The notes: generated by a model not told the origin, from the letters alone. A stretch of DNA of 64,000 nt from Thunnus maccoyii (GCF_910596095.1 NC_056552.1:15263111-15327110); one strand, 5' to 3'. Shown: positions 19,687 through 53,707, numbered from the stretch's first letter. Made by a program: numbers and translations.

Positions 19687-22142
19687 TCAGACTCTGAGGA
19701 TTTCCAGGCAGTTGTTGTAGCAGGCGGCGATCCAATTGGGCTGGATGGAGGCCCACTGGACATTATTGATCTCTCCCTCAACTGTGTAGGACAGTATAGG
19801 GTCCTTGATGGCCTGCGGCATCTGCTGGATGTCCCAGATTAGAGCCTGGTGATCTTCCACTCCACTAGACAGAAAGGGAGGAGGTTTGATTTGAATCGAT
19901 GTATCTTATTTAACCAGGAAAAATGTTCGGAGTCTAAACTGTTAAATAGCTATTTTTCACCAGGTTTTCTTATTCAGCAGATATAAGAACATAAAAGCAA
20001 ACAGGGGAAACAGAAAACAAGTAAAGGACAAAAGATCTGCAGTGTTGCTGTTACTGTATTAAAGGACCATTGCAAAGTGCATTTTCCCTGAGGAAATTGG
20101 CAAGAGGAGGTGGTAAACTCTGCCACTCAGCTTATTTTTTTTTTCAATATTGCATGTTGTGCTCTGATTGATGACCTTGAAGCCAACATCCGATGTGATC
20201 GATCAGTTACTGCCATCACAAGCTGATGTCTAGAAGATTGTCTTAAGAGCTTAAATGCGCTTAAATGTATAGCTTTTGTTGTTTGAGAAAGTGACTCTGC
20301 TCTCTCTCTCTCTGTGGATTAATTTCATGAAAGTGAGATCATTTTTTCTGCTGGTGGCAGGAGTGATGTTCATTGTAGGTGAGGCTGTGTGCGTCCACAC
20401 TGTGGGAAACCCTGAACTTGACAATTAGCTTCTAAAAGTATTTAAAGCTCCTATCTGAAGGATTTTTGACTTAGGTGACTCTCTGTTGTGGTGACCCATC
20501 TACCACTTGTTCCTCTATCTTTCACAATGATAACTGTCTGTTTCCCATTAAGCTGCTGTGTTGAGTTCACATGTTGCATAAGAACGGCTCCCTCTTGTGT
20601 TCATTGTCAGTAACTGCAATAATGTATTGAGATAATATTCACTTCTCATTCTGCAGCAAATACTAGTATACTTTAAGCTTGTCTCCCATACTGCAAACAG
20701 CCGTCTGTGTGAATACAGCTAACTGTGTTTTCAATATACCTGCTTACCTGCTGTGGGGATATGACAAGAGAAGTGCGGCGCCAAGGGGATTCATTGACAC
20801 AGGCCCTGTGGTTGTTGGGGTACAGGGCACACACCCATCTAAAATGACTGAGGATGTGAAAGAAGAAATGTACAGGTGTAAACTGGCAGCAAAGAAAAAA
20901 GGGACACAGGACAGCTCATTCTGAAGGCAAATGGGAGAATGGAGGTAATCATTTCCACTCTGATTTTCTAGATTTTTCATTTCTAAGTCAAGTGTTAAGA
21001 TCATCAGATTAAGTCCATCTAAAAACAGCCTTATTTTTTAGGTTTCAAATTAAGTTACATTTATCATTTAACATACAAAAGCATGAAACAGAGTAACTGG
21101 AAGTAATCAGGCTGCAGTTTACATCATGAATCCACAGGGGGAGTGGCACTAACTTCCAGCTGTCCATCGCCATGGTGGCCAGATTGTTGGGGTCCTGTTT
21201 GTTCCAGCAGAGCGTGAGTATCAGGTGATGCAAGGTGTGTTCAAGGTAGTGGAGGTCAAGTATGCAGACCAAGCCGTCTGCTCCCACTGAGGCAAACATA
21301 TTTCTGCCTCCAACCGCTCAGCTGAAAGAGATGTCATAGATCTACAGTGCACAGTGAGTGGTGAGTTCTAATCAGCTGAGACAACAAACCAGTGAAAAGC
21401 ATTTCACATGGAAGATGAGCATGTTACACCGAGAGTATGTCTGTAAGTATTACTTTGTTAGACACATGTTAAATAAATATATGAAATTTTGATCCATCAT
21501 AACATTTACTTCTTTGTCATGGACAATGAGCTGCATGCATGCTGACCAGATTGACCCTTCCCACCAACTCTCCAGTCTCCAACCCCCAGATCATACAGGT
21601 GGTGTTGATATTCAAGGTACCTGCAAGGAACACAGGAGATGTAAAGAAACTTTACACTGATAAGTATTGATTCTACTACATTGGTGAAGCTCATCCTGTT
21701 TTCTGTGTGTTGTTGCAATAACGTCTTGCAGTGTTGCACAGGAGTTGGAGTTCTTGTTGTTGTTGAGCAGGCGCTCCAGATGGGTCTCTGTATCACTCAC
21801 CTTTCAATGGGAAGACACATTATTTTCAATATTTATTCACTTTGGTGAGTTCATGCACCACTTGTTTGTTTTTTTATATTTAAAATACATCCACATTTTA
21901 AAATTTAAAGAGATAGGATAAAGAATGAAGGCAAAAGACATGACAAAACTACTGGTTTTGGGTTCAGCTGAGATTTGATTGGTCCTCTTTCCCTCCAGAT
22001 TCTCAGGCAGTCTCCACTGGTGGCCAGCAGGTCAGGATACACTCCTTTGGAGTTGGGAATCCATGTGATCTTCATGGTGGGGTGGGGATGGTTGAAAGTG
22101 TTTTGACACACAAACCCCGTCCTCTAGACCAACTATCTGAAC
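19687..22142 (-). pseudogene. dcaf7: Broken, intron-containing copy of dcaf7 (WDR68)
   Basis: Six blocks in gene order on the minus strand match human DCAF7, a WD40 scaffold for DYRK1A/HIPK kinases and a CUL4-DDB1 partner: 22142-21990 (VQIVGL, PTMKITWIPNSKGVYPDLLA), 21800-21723 (DTETHLERLLNNNKNS), 21618-21512 (TTCMIWGLETGELVGRVNLV), 21345-21135 (MFASVGADG, LCWNKQDPNNLATMAMD), 20814-20748 (NNHRACVN) and 19864-19687 (DHQALIWDIQQMP to CLEILRV and stop). Defects: a frame change near 22113 after VQIVGLED; a TGA within the YDISFS segment near 21320; missing pieces after LLNNNKNS and after LATMAMD; a frame change after HRACVN; and no exon for the first 45 or so residues. Introns with splice-like borders remain, so it arose by DNA duplication or in-place decay, not retroposition. 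The last exon is still fully open. Confidence 0.85.
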
Positions 22143-24317
22143 CTGTGGAGACGCAATAACAACTCACCTTTAGTGAGTCAGTGTTGTGTTACTTATCTGG
22201 AGGGAAACGGTACAGTCAGTCAGTGGTGGGACAGGTGGTGATGATTCCAAGGATCAGCAGCTGTTAAGATGCACGTGTACATGTTAATGCACTATGAGCT
22301 TGATGGCTTGTCGTACAACAAAAAGTTATTATGAGGAAAAAGTTGATTTGACAACCAACTCTGAGAGGTTTAAGGGACAGACACTCAAAAGACAAGTGAT
22401 ACTGACTCATTTTGTGTACACATAATGTTTAGTTGTTGTTGGTCTGCAGAGCTGCAACAAGTTGTCAATTAATCAATTAGTTGCCAACTTTTAAATGAAT
22501 AAACTATTTTGATAATTGATTAATTGTTTTGGGTCAGTTTTTTTAAGAAAAGGAAAGTCAAAATTCTCTGAATCCAGCTTCTCAAATCTGAATATTTTCT
22601 GGTTTCTTTAGTCTTCTTTGGGTTGTGGACTGATGTCACCTTGGACTTTGGGAAACGATGATCGACATTTTTCATTATTTTCTGACATTCGATGGACCAA
22701 ACAGGCTAATAACACATCAATAAAATATATCCTTTAATCCACCACAAACATATTTTGTTATAATTTGTTTGTAATTTTTTTTCTGCCCACAATATGAATG
22801 TTCGGACCTTTATTTGACCTCAGAAAGGATAGTTTATGAGAAGCACTTACAGTAAAGGCAGCATTACAAAGAATGTGCTTCACACCTGAAAGGCTGCGTG
22901 AAAAGTTCAACAAAGGGCATACAGAAATGTTGAACATTTCCTTAAATGAAGTTGAAGTTGACAATGATATTTGCATGGCCCATGAACACCAACAGTCATG
23001 GGAAGCCAAAACCTCTCCCCTGCTTTTTTTTTTTTACCTGACACTAGGCTTCGTTTCAAGCTTCCATTTGTGACTGTGATCACTCATTTAGCCCTGTGAC
23101 CACCAATGTACCTCAGCAATGCTTGGAGGATAATTCATCGGTAATGACAATGACAAGCCTGAGCCTTGACGTGTAATTTGCCTTTACCTATGTTTCCACA
23201 TACTTTGTTTTTTTTCCATTGTCTTGTCAACAGCTATAAACAACATTTGCTTGTCCGGTCCTCTCACAGTGTGTTTGCACATTCTGATCATATTTGCATT
23301 ACTTTTGATTAACAAAGGTCAACTGACATTTTATGCCACAAATTCATTAGTATTTCAACATTTACTTAGTTCAACATTGGAGTTTGACACAGATGTATTG
23401 TAGGCCTATGATTTAATTTTGTGCTCTCCGGTGACAACTATCATGGTATATGGTATCATTGCTAAAAGCGTTTTTTCTTCTTCTTTTTTTGTGATCAAGT
23501 TTTTTGACATATCACATGATGGCACACAATGAGGCAATTGAATACATAGTCCCATTTGGGCAGTTTAAACAAGGAGAAGAAATATAACCAATGAGTCTCC
23601 ATTGGCATACAGTAAAAGTAAATACTCAGTAGGTGAAAAGGAAATAAACTTAAAAATAAAAAACTAATAAAAAAAACTTTAATTGGGCACCAGAGATTAT
23701 GGCTTTTCTTTTTCCTTTGTCATTAATGCAACAAAGATGGGACAAAAGTCTTATAGTCTTAGAGTAGAAAAACATTAATCCACATGTCAGCTCTGGCTTG
23801 CTGTCTCATTTGATGTAATTGTTATGTCATAACAAAAACAATTTGCTCCAGTTACTCCATTACATCTGCATAATATTACAAAACTGAACTGAAACTGCAG
23901 TTTCAGTGGCTGCTGATATGCTGCTGACAGGTCAAAAAACAAAACCTTGGTGTGAATATTTATCATTGTCTCTTGCTGTGAGCTTTTGTGGAGCTCCTGC
24001 ACTGTGTGGCTCCACTCTTTTCCATAAATATGTCATTTGCAAAACTGGTCATGAATATGCCTCAGCATCAGTTATATATTCAGTCATATGTGCAGCAGCT
24101 CGCACAGAGGTTTGCCACTTTCATTACAGCTACAAGATACAGTGACGTCTCAGTACAAACAAGATCTGATAAAAAGGTACAGTATGTGTCTGTATTTATT
24201 AATTAACCAATGTTTATGTGTGTGTATGTGCAGTGTATATAACAAAATTATTATTATTAATTTATGAGTGCTGTTCTGATGTTCTTCTGTGTTTCTTGTT
24301 ATCAGTTCAGCTCAATA
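22143..24317. other. Intergenic, between dcaf7 copy and receptor
   Basis: Holds one inverted-repeat element (22445-22740) and otherwise AT-rich sequence. The missing 5' exon(s) of dcaf7 were looked for here on the minus strand and not found. A pyrimidine-rich stretch ending in an AG at 24305 suggests that a non-coding first exon of the receptor may lie to the left, but none can be placed. Confidence 0.45.
22445..22740. repeat. Copy of the 'ggctgcaac' inverted-repeat element
   Basis: Opens with gcagagctgcaacaagttgt and a gattaat-rich arm, followed by 'ctctgaatccagcttctcaaa' and 'gtcaccttggactttgggaaa' phrases shared with the copies at 52.6, 54.8 and 63.4 kb. The right end is eroded. Confidence 0.65.
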
Positions 24318-25199
24318 ATGCTGCCTCATTACAAGCACCTGTCCAACCAGTCTGCCTCCGACGGATTTGTCTGGGAAGAATTTGATTTTAAGATGTGTAA
24401 CGATCATGAAGTGGGCATACATATTTGGGCTTCTTTTACAATGGTATGCTTTGTCTTTGGTTTTCCTGCATCTGTTGCCATCCTGTGGGAGTTACTGAAG
24501 AAGCACAGGAGAGGAACTCCCTTAACACCAAATGATATCTTCATGCTGAACCTCTCTACCATGGATATGGTCTTCTTAGTTTTTGTCCCACCTGGAGTAT
24601 TGAATCATCTCATCTGGCACATTTGGGTGATTGAAGCGACTTGGAACTGTGTTTATGCCTTGAACTTGTGTGGGAGACCCCTTCTGATGGCTTGTATCTG
24701 TCTGGACTGCTATCTGGCGGTGGTTCATCCAGTCATCTACCACAAGAAGAAAAGTCTGACTCCCAGGATCGTGATGGCTGGTGTTGTTTGGACTTTGACG
24801 GTTGCCACTGGAATTGCTTACACTCTTTTTCACAGTTTGTACTACACCATGTTGCCCACCGTGCCATTTATTATAGCTCTTGTAATAATTGTAATCTGTG
24901 ATTCCTTCATACTCCATACATTGATTAGGTCTGACCCAGGCAGAAAAAATGTCCACCCACAGAAGCAAAGAGCCATTCAGATCCTTATCAACAGCCTGGT
25001 GATAGCAGCCATTTCCTACCTTCCTCCAGTACTTCTCTGTGCATTTGCGAGGTATGTGTTGACTAATGAAGTTATCTCCAGGTGCACTATTGTTATTCCG
25101 ATAACCATTACTTCCACTTTAGGATCTGCTGTCATGCCAATACTCTATCTAAATAATCTTGGGAAATTGGATCGTTTCAGACCCTGCAAAAAGTCTTAA
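24318..25199 (+). CDS. Rhodopsin-family (class A) G-protein-coupled receptor, orphan, fish type
   Basis: An intact single coding exon of 293 residues with seven hydrophobic segments: TM1 about 36-60, TM2 72-95, TM3 109-132, TM4 151-172, TM5 181-203, TM6 219-243, TM7 257-279. The ATG at 24318 is preferred over one 54 bases upstream because a pyrimidine tract and AG (24305) look like an acceptor between them. An N-glycosylation site (NQS) starts at residue 10. Kept features: C111 at the top of TM3, D83 in TM2, W158 in TM4, the LAVVHP run after TM3, P236 in TM6. Changed: DRY is DCY (130-132), NPxxY is MPILY (273-277), the TM1 Asn is Ser in GFPAS (48-52), and the second extracellular loop lacks the usual Cys. 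The general look is of the purinoceptor/protease-activated-receptor branch, but I cannot name the ligand or orthologue. Confidence 0.85.
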   Translation: MLPHYKHLSNQSASDGFVWEEFDFKMCNDHEVGIHIWASFTMVCFVFGFPASVAILWELLKKHRRGTPLTPNDIFMLNLSTMDMVFLVFVPPGVLNHLIWHIWVIEATWNCVYALNLCGRPLLMACICLDCYLAVVHPVIYHKKKSLTPRIVMAGVVWTLTVATGIAYTLFHSLYYTMLPTVPFIIALVIIVICDSFILHTLIRSDPGRKNVHPQKQRAIQILINSLVIAAISYLPPVLLCAFARYVLTNEVISRCTIVIPITITSTLGSAVMPILYLNNLGKLDRFRPCKKS

Positions 25200-25571
25200 T
25201 TCATGTTTCCGCTACTCATCTCTCCTTCTCCCTCTTGAGAAATCAGGTGCTGTAGAAGGTCAAATTCAGTTGGATGTTTGAGTTTCACTGTGCAGAGTTT
25301 GACACTAGAAGGCTGTTTTCACATTCATCTGCCAAAGTTGGAAATACTCTGTGTCTGAGTATCTGAGTTCAAGGCGTTTACTTATGAGCATCATCTGTGT
25401 CACTGAAAATTGAAATGAAAAATATTTACATATTCAAGGATTCTGAATTTTTCAATAATGGAAAAGGAGTATAAGTCAAGGATTTTTGACAAGGTAACTG
25501 AACATGTTTTATATGGATAAAACATGCCAGGTAATGTAATGTTAATTAATGTTAATTTTTACATTGGTTAT

Positions 25572-25607
25572 TCTGTTCTATTCTATTCTATTCTATTCTA
25601 TTCTATT
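25572..25607. repeat. (TTCTA)n microsatellite
   Basis: About seven tandem copies of a five-base unit, just left of the large AT-rich array. Confidence 0.9.
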
Positions 25608-25631
25608 ATGATGATAATGATTGTATTTTTA

Positions 25632-26292
25632 TATTATCATCATATTATTTTATTATTATTATATTATTATTATTATTATTGTAATATTGCTGTTACACCA
25701 TATATTTAATATCGTAATTATTAAATTGTATTATATTATATTGTTGATAGTGTTATTATATTATTATCATATTATTTTATTATTATATTATTATTATTAT
25801 TATTGTAATATTGCTGTTACACCATATATTTAATATCGTAATTATTAAATTGTATTATATTGTATTGTTGATAGTGTTATTATATTATCATCATATTATT
25901 TTATTATTATATTATTATTATTATTATTGTAATATTGCTGTTACACCATATATTTAATATCGTAATTATTAAATTGTATTATATTATATTGTTGATAGTG
26001 TTATTATATTATCATCATATTATTTTATTATTATATTATTATTATTATTATTGTAATATTGCTGTTACACCATATATTTAATATCGTAATTATTAAATTG
26101 TATTATATTATATTGTTGATAGTGTTATTATATTATTATCATATTATTTTATTATATTATTATTATTATTATTATTATTATTGTAATATTGCTGTTACAC
26201 CATATATTTAATATCGTAATTATTAAATTGTATTATATTGTATTGTTGATAGTGTTATTATATTATTATCATATTATTTTATTATTATATTA
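25632..26292. repeat. AT-rich minisatellite, 124-bp unit, five copies
   Basis: The marker word gtaatattgctgttacacc starts at 25681, 25805, 25929, 26053 and 26183, giving spacings of 124, 124, 124 and 130. The longer last spacing is due to extra ATT units in the internal (ATT)n part. Units are close to identical, with a few single-base changes and ATT-count differences, so the array expanded or was homogenised recently. The tyrosine/isoleucine-rich frames across it are by-products of the repeat. Confidence 0.95.
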
Positions 26293-27680
26293 CTGCAATG
26301 GTATCGCTGTTTCACACCCACACATACCCTACTTAATCTAATCTCAACTCCTGGATTCTTATCATATCATCACATACATCATAACTGCATCATGTTTTTG
26401 TTTGTATGTCTGTCTATTACGTCTATTTTATTTAAATTCACTCTTCTTTTTGTCACGTTACGAAAAAAAGAAAAAGAAAAAACATGCCAGACACAATTTA
26501 TTATTCCAAGCAGAGGATTTCCTAAAACATTTCTGGAGGGGCTCTTTAACTTTCCAGGAATTTCAATCAGCTCAGATATGTTAAAATGACCCCAAATCAA
26601 TTCTCAGATAAAGCTTTATCCCTGACTCATGTTGTTATTATGTGATAATGTTTAACATTGTAAATGTTCAATGTTCTGTTGTTCTTGCATGATGTTTTTT
26701 TATTTATTGTCATATGACATATGCGTGTTGTATGCTTTACATGTATGTTTTGTTTTGTGCTAAAAAAAAAGTTAAATTGAAATAACTGCAGTTATTACAT
26801 ATTAAAATATGTTTTTGGACCCTGTATATTTGATTGAATGTTAATATTAAAAATAGGAATAAATAGCTGTAATCTGTCTCACAAAGTAAAACTTATAATA
26901 AAGCTGCTGAACTGGTGTCAACTGTCATAGAAAAACCACAGTTTTTATTCTCTGTACTACATTTCATACTGTGCATTTTGGATGAACTCACACTGTATAA
27001 CCTTGGACATGTAGCCATCTAGCATGTATGCTAATCAGAAAATACTGACTTGAATATGCAAGTGACACTGAGGATCATTTTTCCAATCTTGGTCTGTACC
27101 AGTGTTTTTATAAACAAGGAATCATGTGGACTCCAGCTGTGTTTTTAGAAGTACTGGATAAGGAGTTAATGTGATATAAACTGTTTAGGCTGCATTAAAA
27201 TGAAGTTTTTTCTGCCTCACTGAACAGTTAGAGGTCAAAGGTCAAGGGGTTGACCTCGATCCAGTTTCTTTAACCAGCAGAACAACCTGCTGTTATTTAC
27301 TACATTCACATGAGACGTTATGACATGCGTAGTGTAACTGTTGTAGAAGCTGATTGAGCTAACTTTCTTTTTGAGTATTATATACACACATAAACGGAGC
27401 ATGTATCTAATCAGTATAAAGCAGTGGGAAGAGGTGATTAAAAGTATGCATGACCAGAAATAACCACAACCAGAATTACTTCCTACTTTGATGAAGGTGA
27501 AAAGAAAAAGTAATTTAGCTTTAAAAATTTCTAAACAATGAGTTGGTCTCTCCTCCTTGATACACGATTGCTGTAGTTTTACTTACCATCACTGGGTGGC
27601 AGTAGCAGCTTGTTGTGCACAGTAACCTGCAGTAACATAGTGCAAGCAAAACTATGTAGTCTGTTAAACTGACCAAACTG

Positions 27681-28178
27681 AAAGGACAGGTTCACAATTT
27701 TTCAAGTCAGGTAATAGTCATGTAACCAAATTAACATTGACACATTTTTCTTGCTGTAACCATTCCTCCTGCTCTTACTGACCATTTAGAGATCCCTTCA
27801 TAATAGACTTTTAATGTAAGTGATGGGGGACAAAATCCAAAGCCCTTCTTCTGTGCAAAAATGTGTTTTAAAGTTTATCTGAAGCTAATATGAAGCTTCA
27901 GCTGTCCAAATTAATCAAATCAAGACAATATATTTCAAAGGTACTGTTTTCAAGTGCCAAATGCCCTCTTTTTGTTACAATACTTCCACTGCAGATGAAG
28001 AGGAAAACACTGTCGAGACACAAAGAGGGAATTTTTTTTACTAAAAAGACTAGTCTAATGTTTTAGTACAGTCTGTATGAAAAGGAGGAATGATGACAGC
28101 GAGTACAACCTGCCTCATCATATGGGCACCTGACTACTGTTTTTAGACAGGCTTAAAAAATTGTGAACCTGTCCTTTA
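27681..28178. repeat. Foldback element with 'aaaggacaggttcacaa' ends
   Basis: The left terminus aaaggacaggttcacaattt is repeated in reverse complement at the right end (aattgtgaacctgtccttt). The arms continue as imperfect inverted copies ('gatcccttcataatag', 'agtgatgggggacaaaatcc', 'agctaatatgaagcttcag'). The centre includes 'aacactgtcgagacacaaag'. It is the first of three related copies near erbb2. Confidence 0.75.
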
Positions 28179-29487
28179 ATACATTCAGTCAATACTTCAC
28201 AATTAAAGTCAGTTTTTAATCATAATGGTCAGGACAGGAAGTCATCACAGAGTAATGGACCAATTTTTCATACCATGATTGATCAGTCGTTTGATTTAAT
28301 CCAGTTTTGGGAAACTGAGGGGGAAGAGAACTGAAGTTTGGGATTTCTGGCAAGTTTTTCAGTTTATGTTAAGGAATGATCAGAGCACAGGTTGGAGGTT
28401 TAATTGTTTTTTATGCTTTGAAGAACACACAGCGTATGCACACAATTCCATATAAAAATGACCATTTCTTCATAAAATATTCTCTTATGTATTTACTCCC
28501 CCCCCTCTCTATCCACAGTAGAGCAACCGGTCACAATGTATCCAATCAAATTAGCTACCAAAATGATTGACTTATTTATATATACACACACACTACGCAT
28601 TTACATTATCGGACTTACTGACCAAACTGGTAGAAAGGATGCATTAAAAAACATTCACATGAAAAGTACAAAAGATACATTTTCTTCAAAATGTAAATTA
28701 CAGATATTTAATTCTATAAAACCTTCAGCACACTCCCGTTAGTTTTTTCCTTAATTCCTCTCAGTCACATCAGACTTTAAAACACACTTTTATAGATAGT
28801 AACACCTATAAAAGCAGCCACAGGCACCTTTTTTCATTTGGTTTACGCCCCGTCTGCTCAATCTCATTGCAATACAGTTTAAAATTACCCAATAAACATG
28901 AATATTCTTGACATTTAGCAGATTCCAACCTGAAAGTCCTGTATTTATTTAGTGCACTGCCATGGTTTTATGTCTACCCATCTGTAAAAGAGCAAAACCT
29001 TTCTAATGAGGACGGCAAGTAGATGTTTGTTTTTTCTCGTCTGTCAGATTCCAACAGAGACGTCTAAAATGAACAATTTATACAAAAATGACACTACAGT
29101 GTAAACACCAGTACATTAGTTGATTGTATTTAAAGGTGTGCATCACATTCTCAAAAAGGAAGAGGGAACATCTATGAGCTGTGCTATAAAATAGTACATT
29201 GTTATGATCCTGGGAAAACCTTGCATCTCCAGCAGAGGTGACGTCCACATTTGAAGGTACACATTGACTTTGTTTTACCAAAAGATTCCTCCCATCTTAT
29301 GGTTGATGGTTTAAAATTCAACTTTTGGAAATTTGGGGGGATTAATGGCACCTATGGGTGCTGTCCCAAAGTCAAGGGCAGGGGCTTTGAATACTTTCCT
29401 TATGGGTTGAGAAAATACTACATCAAATGATCTTTTAAAAACTTTTTATATACCACAGGATCAATGCAAAAAAAGCATGGTCAATCT

Positions 29488-30106
29488 TAAAGGACATGTT
29501 CACATTTTTTTCAAGTCTGTCAGGTGCACATAATTACAGCAAATGCTGTAATTATTCCTCCTGTTCATATTGACCATTAGAAGACCCATTCTTAATATGC
29601 TTTCAATATAAGTGATGGGGGCAAAATCCACACCCTTTGTTTGTGCAAAAATGTAATTAAGCTTATCAGAAGCTAATATGAGGCTTCATTTGTCCAAATT
29701 AGTAAAACCAAGAGGATATCTTCCAAAGTTACCATCTTTTCACTGCAAATTTCCCTCTTTTTGTTACTATCCTCTCAATGCCACTCAGCAGAAAGACACT
29801 GTCCAGGGAAACACAAACAGGGAATTTTGTATTAAAAACACTTAACTGTGGAAGATTTCTACTTAATTTGACGCACGTGGTCGACTGAAGCCTCGTATTA
29901 GCTTCAGATAAACTTTGAAATTTATTTTTTTACAAAATAAGGACTGTGGATTTTGTCCCCCTTTGAAAGCACTTTTAGAGGGAATCATCTAATGGTCAGT
30001 GTGAACAGGAGGAATGATTACAGCAAGAAAAACATGTCTCAATGTTCATATAAGCACCTGACTGTTGTTTTAAGACAGACTGGAAAACTGTGAATCCATC
30101 CTTTAA
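29488..30106. repeat. Foldback element, second copy, nearly complete
   Basis: Same family as 27681-28178, about 620 bases. Left arm: aaaggacatgttcacattt, then gtgatgggggcaaaatccac and agctaatatgaggcttcat. Right arm: the reverse order and sense (gaagcctcgtattagcttca, gtggattttgtcccc, then tgaatccatccttt). Both arms are readable, so the single strand could fold into a long imperfect hairpin. Confidence 0.75.
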
Positions 30107-32364
30107 AGCTGCTTTTCTCTTAAAAACTTTGTGGAGATATGAGGGCCTCACCAGCAACAATACATATGAAAGGTTTCATTCCAAAACACTCAAATCCACT
30201 GTATATATAAAAACATGAAACAACTGTAATGTTAATCTTATCACTCAAAAAATAAATTTAATTCTGAACAATGTTAGTATATAATAGCAGAAGGTATTAA
30301 AATATGTTTTGATTAATAAAACATATTACTAGTATGTAAGAAATTGTTATATAAAATCAGGTATCAATTTTAGAGATCTTATTGTATACTCTTCAAACTT
30401 TTCTTTGAACCCGTATGAGAACATCAAGATAAAAGATAATTTCCCACACACTTTGGAGTAAAACAGACGTGATGATGGGGGTATGGTGGAGGCTTGTACA
30501 CATTTCAACAAAACTCTCAGCCTTGCCACTCTTCACCTGACACATTTAATTCATTGAGTGGGGAATCGCTGAGAAAATATCCATCTCAGAGAGGTTCATA
30601 TGTAAAAAATTATCAATGTTGAAACTCACTCAGTAGTAGCTGGATGGCAAGATGCAGTTTTAGTATGCAACAGGAGAGGGAAAAAATCACCCAATATCCT
30701 GTTTCAAGACTTAGAAATTTTTCCGGATTACGAGACTCAAACACTGACCCACATTCTGCAGCAGAGTCCGAAAAATCTGCAGGAAAAAAATAATTTTTTT
30801 CCTGTCCAACGCTGTGAAAACATCAGTCGCTGGGATGAGCGAGTTGGGAGAGTGCTGACTTTTCAACAAGAACATGGGGTCAGACAATGGCTCCATTGAC
30901 TCTGTTTGACCTCCCCCAGCCCAACACCAGTTAACATGAAAAAAAAGAAAAAAAAGGAAAATCAGTCTTCAAAAAAATGCTGTTGATTATTAACTAGGAT
31001 GCCAGTGGGTTCTCATCGAGTGGAATTTGAGTCATGCATTGATTATCCAAACCGAGCAGAGCAAATTTTGCATCATCAGAATCACATTCAGCTCCAGTGT
31101 CTAGTGTGTTGCTCACTTTTACACAAAAATACAAACAGAAAAACTGCTTTTTGTTCCGTAAAGGGTAACAAATACATGTATATACACATGCAAATTCTTC
31201 ACTTTTCTTGGAATATATTCACCAATAGCTTGTAGTGCTTTCTTGCACAGTCAACGTCCACCAAAACCAAAAGGCTCATTGTGATAACACAAGCCTGAGG
31301 GGGCATATGCAATATCCTACCATGTAGTGCATTGTGCATTATTTAAAATGCAAATAATCATCTTTGCAAAATAGTAAATTCCTGAAAAGTTAACTTAATT
31401 ACCAGTACACATCTGTAAAACAAAAACTGAATTTTTGAGGTTTTTGTAGCCTATAAAGTCTGCTGCTACCTCATACCTCATCTGTCACCACAAAGTAGCT
31501 GCAGCCACCGACACTAACAACCACATACATCAGTGCAGCACAATGCCTCTGTCTTCTACATACAGGATGCCTTTCTTTCAGGGAGCATGTCTACTGGCCA
31601 GATGGGCTGCAAGGCCCTCTCTGGCCAAAACAAAATGGCTTTTGAGTGTATTGAAGACCCCCATCAGGTCAGGAGAAAGTGACCAGAATACTAAACATCA
31701 TCTTCAATGCATATTATGGCTCACTTTGTCAAAGTGCTCTATGTTTTTCTCTGTTTAGCTGGGCTGACTAGCATATCAGGATGCACAGGGGAAGTGAAGG
31801 AATTACAAATAATGCTTCACATGTAGTAGAAACGACACCAACTTTAAAAAAAACGAATATTTAAAAAAAAAAAAAAAAGAAAAATCAGCATTCATTAATC
31901 CAGTCAAATGTTGGATTCTGAGATTAAAAACTTCCCCTGTTCTCCTTCGAGTACCATGATGGATTTTGACAGATGTGAACTCCTTTGCTTATCAAGTACT
32001 GAATTATTTACAGAGGCTGAGTAAACTTCTTTTTTTTGGCACCTAACAGTCACATAGAGAGTGCAGATTGCTGAGAAAAGGCAGGAATACGAATGATGCC
32101 ATTGACACCAGATTAATGCTACAGAGTATTGAGTCATGGTGTGTCACAACTGGGTGTTTTGGTGATTTCTGCCAAACACCGTCAACTACTTTTTCTATTC
32201 GGTCGCTTCTCTTCTCTACAGAGTAGATTCAGTTCCACATGTGCCCACTATTCCCAATATTAAGCACACTTAGCACACACTAAGCTCAGTTCTGCCGTTC
32301 TCTCGCTCCACGAACACAACCTGCGACTCCTCTTGAGTTCCTCACATCACTTCCATTCCCCATC

Positions 32365-53707
<21,343 letters not shown>

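Larger units (their letters stand above)
26293..32364. other. Receptor-erbb2 interval, probable long erbb2 3' UTR at its right side
   Basis: No coding exon supported. Two long inverted-repeat elements lie at 27681-28178 and 29488-30106. The part next to the erbb2 stop (about 30.1-32.36 kb) is free of obvious repeats and may be erbb2 3' UTR; its end cannot be fixed from sequence alone. The MIEN1 and GRB7 genes that follow ERBB2 in human were looked for and not found. Confidence 0.45.

Noticed and set aside
25524-25833. Tyrosine/isoleucine-rich frames
   Set aside because: Produced by the AT-rich tandem array; no gene.
25632-26292. Regularly spaced repeats considered as a CRISPR-like array
   Set aside because: Units are 124 bp and contiguous, with no distinct spacers, in a vertebrate genome: a minisatellite.
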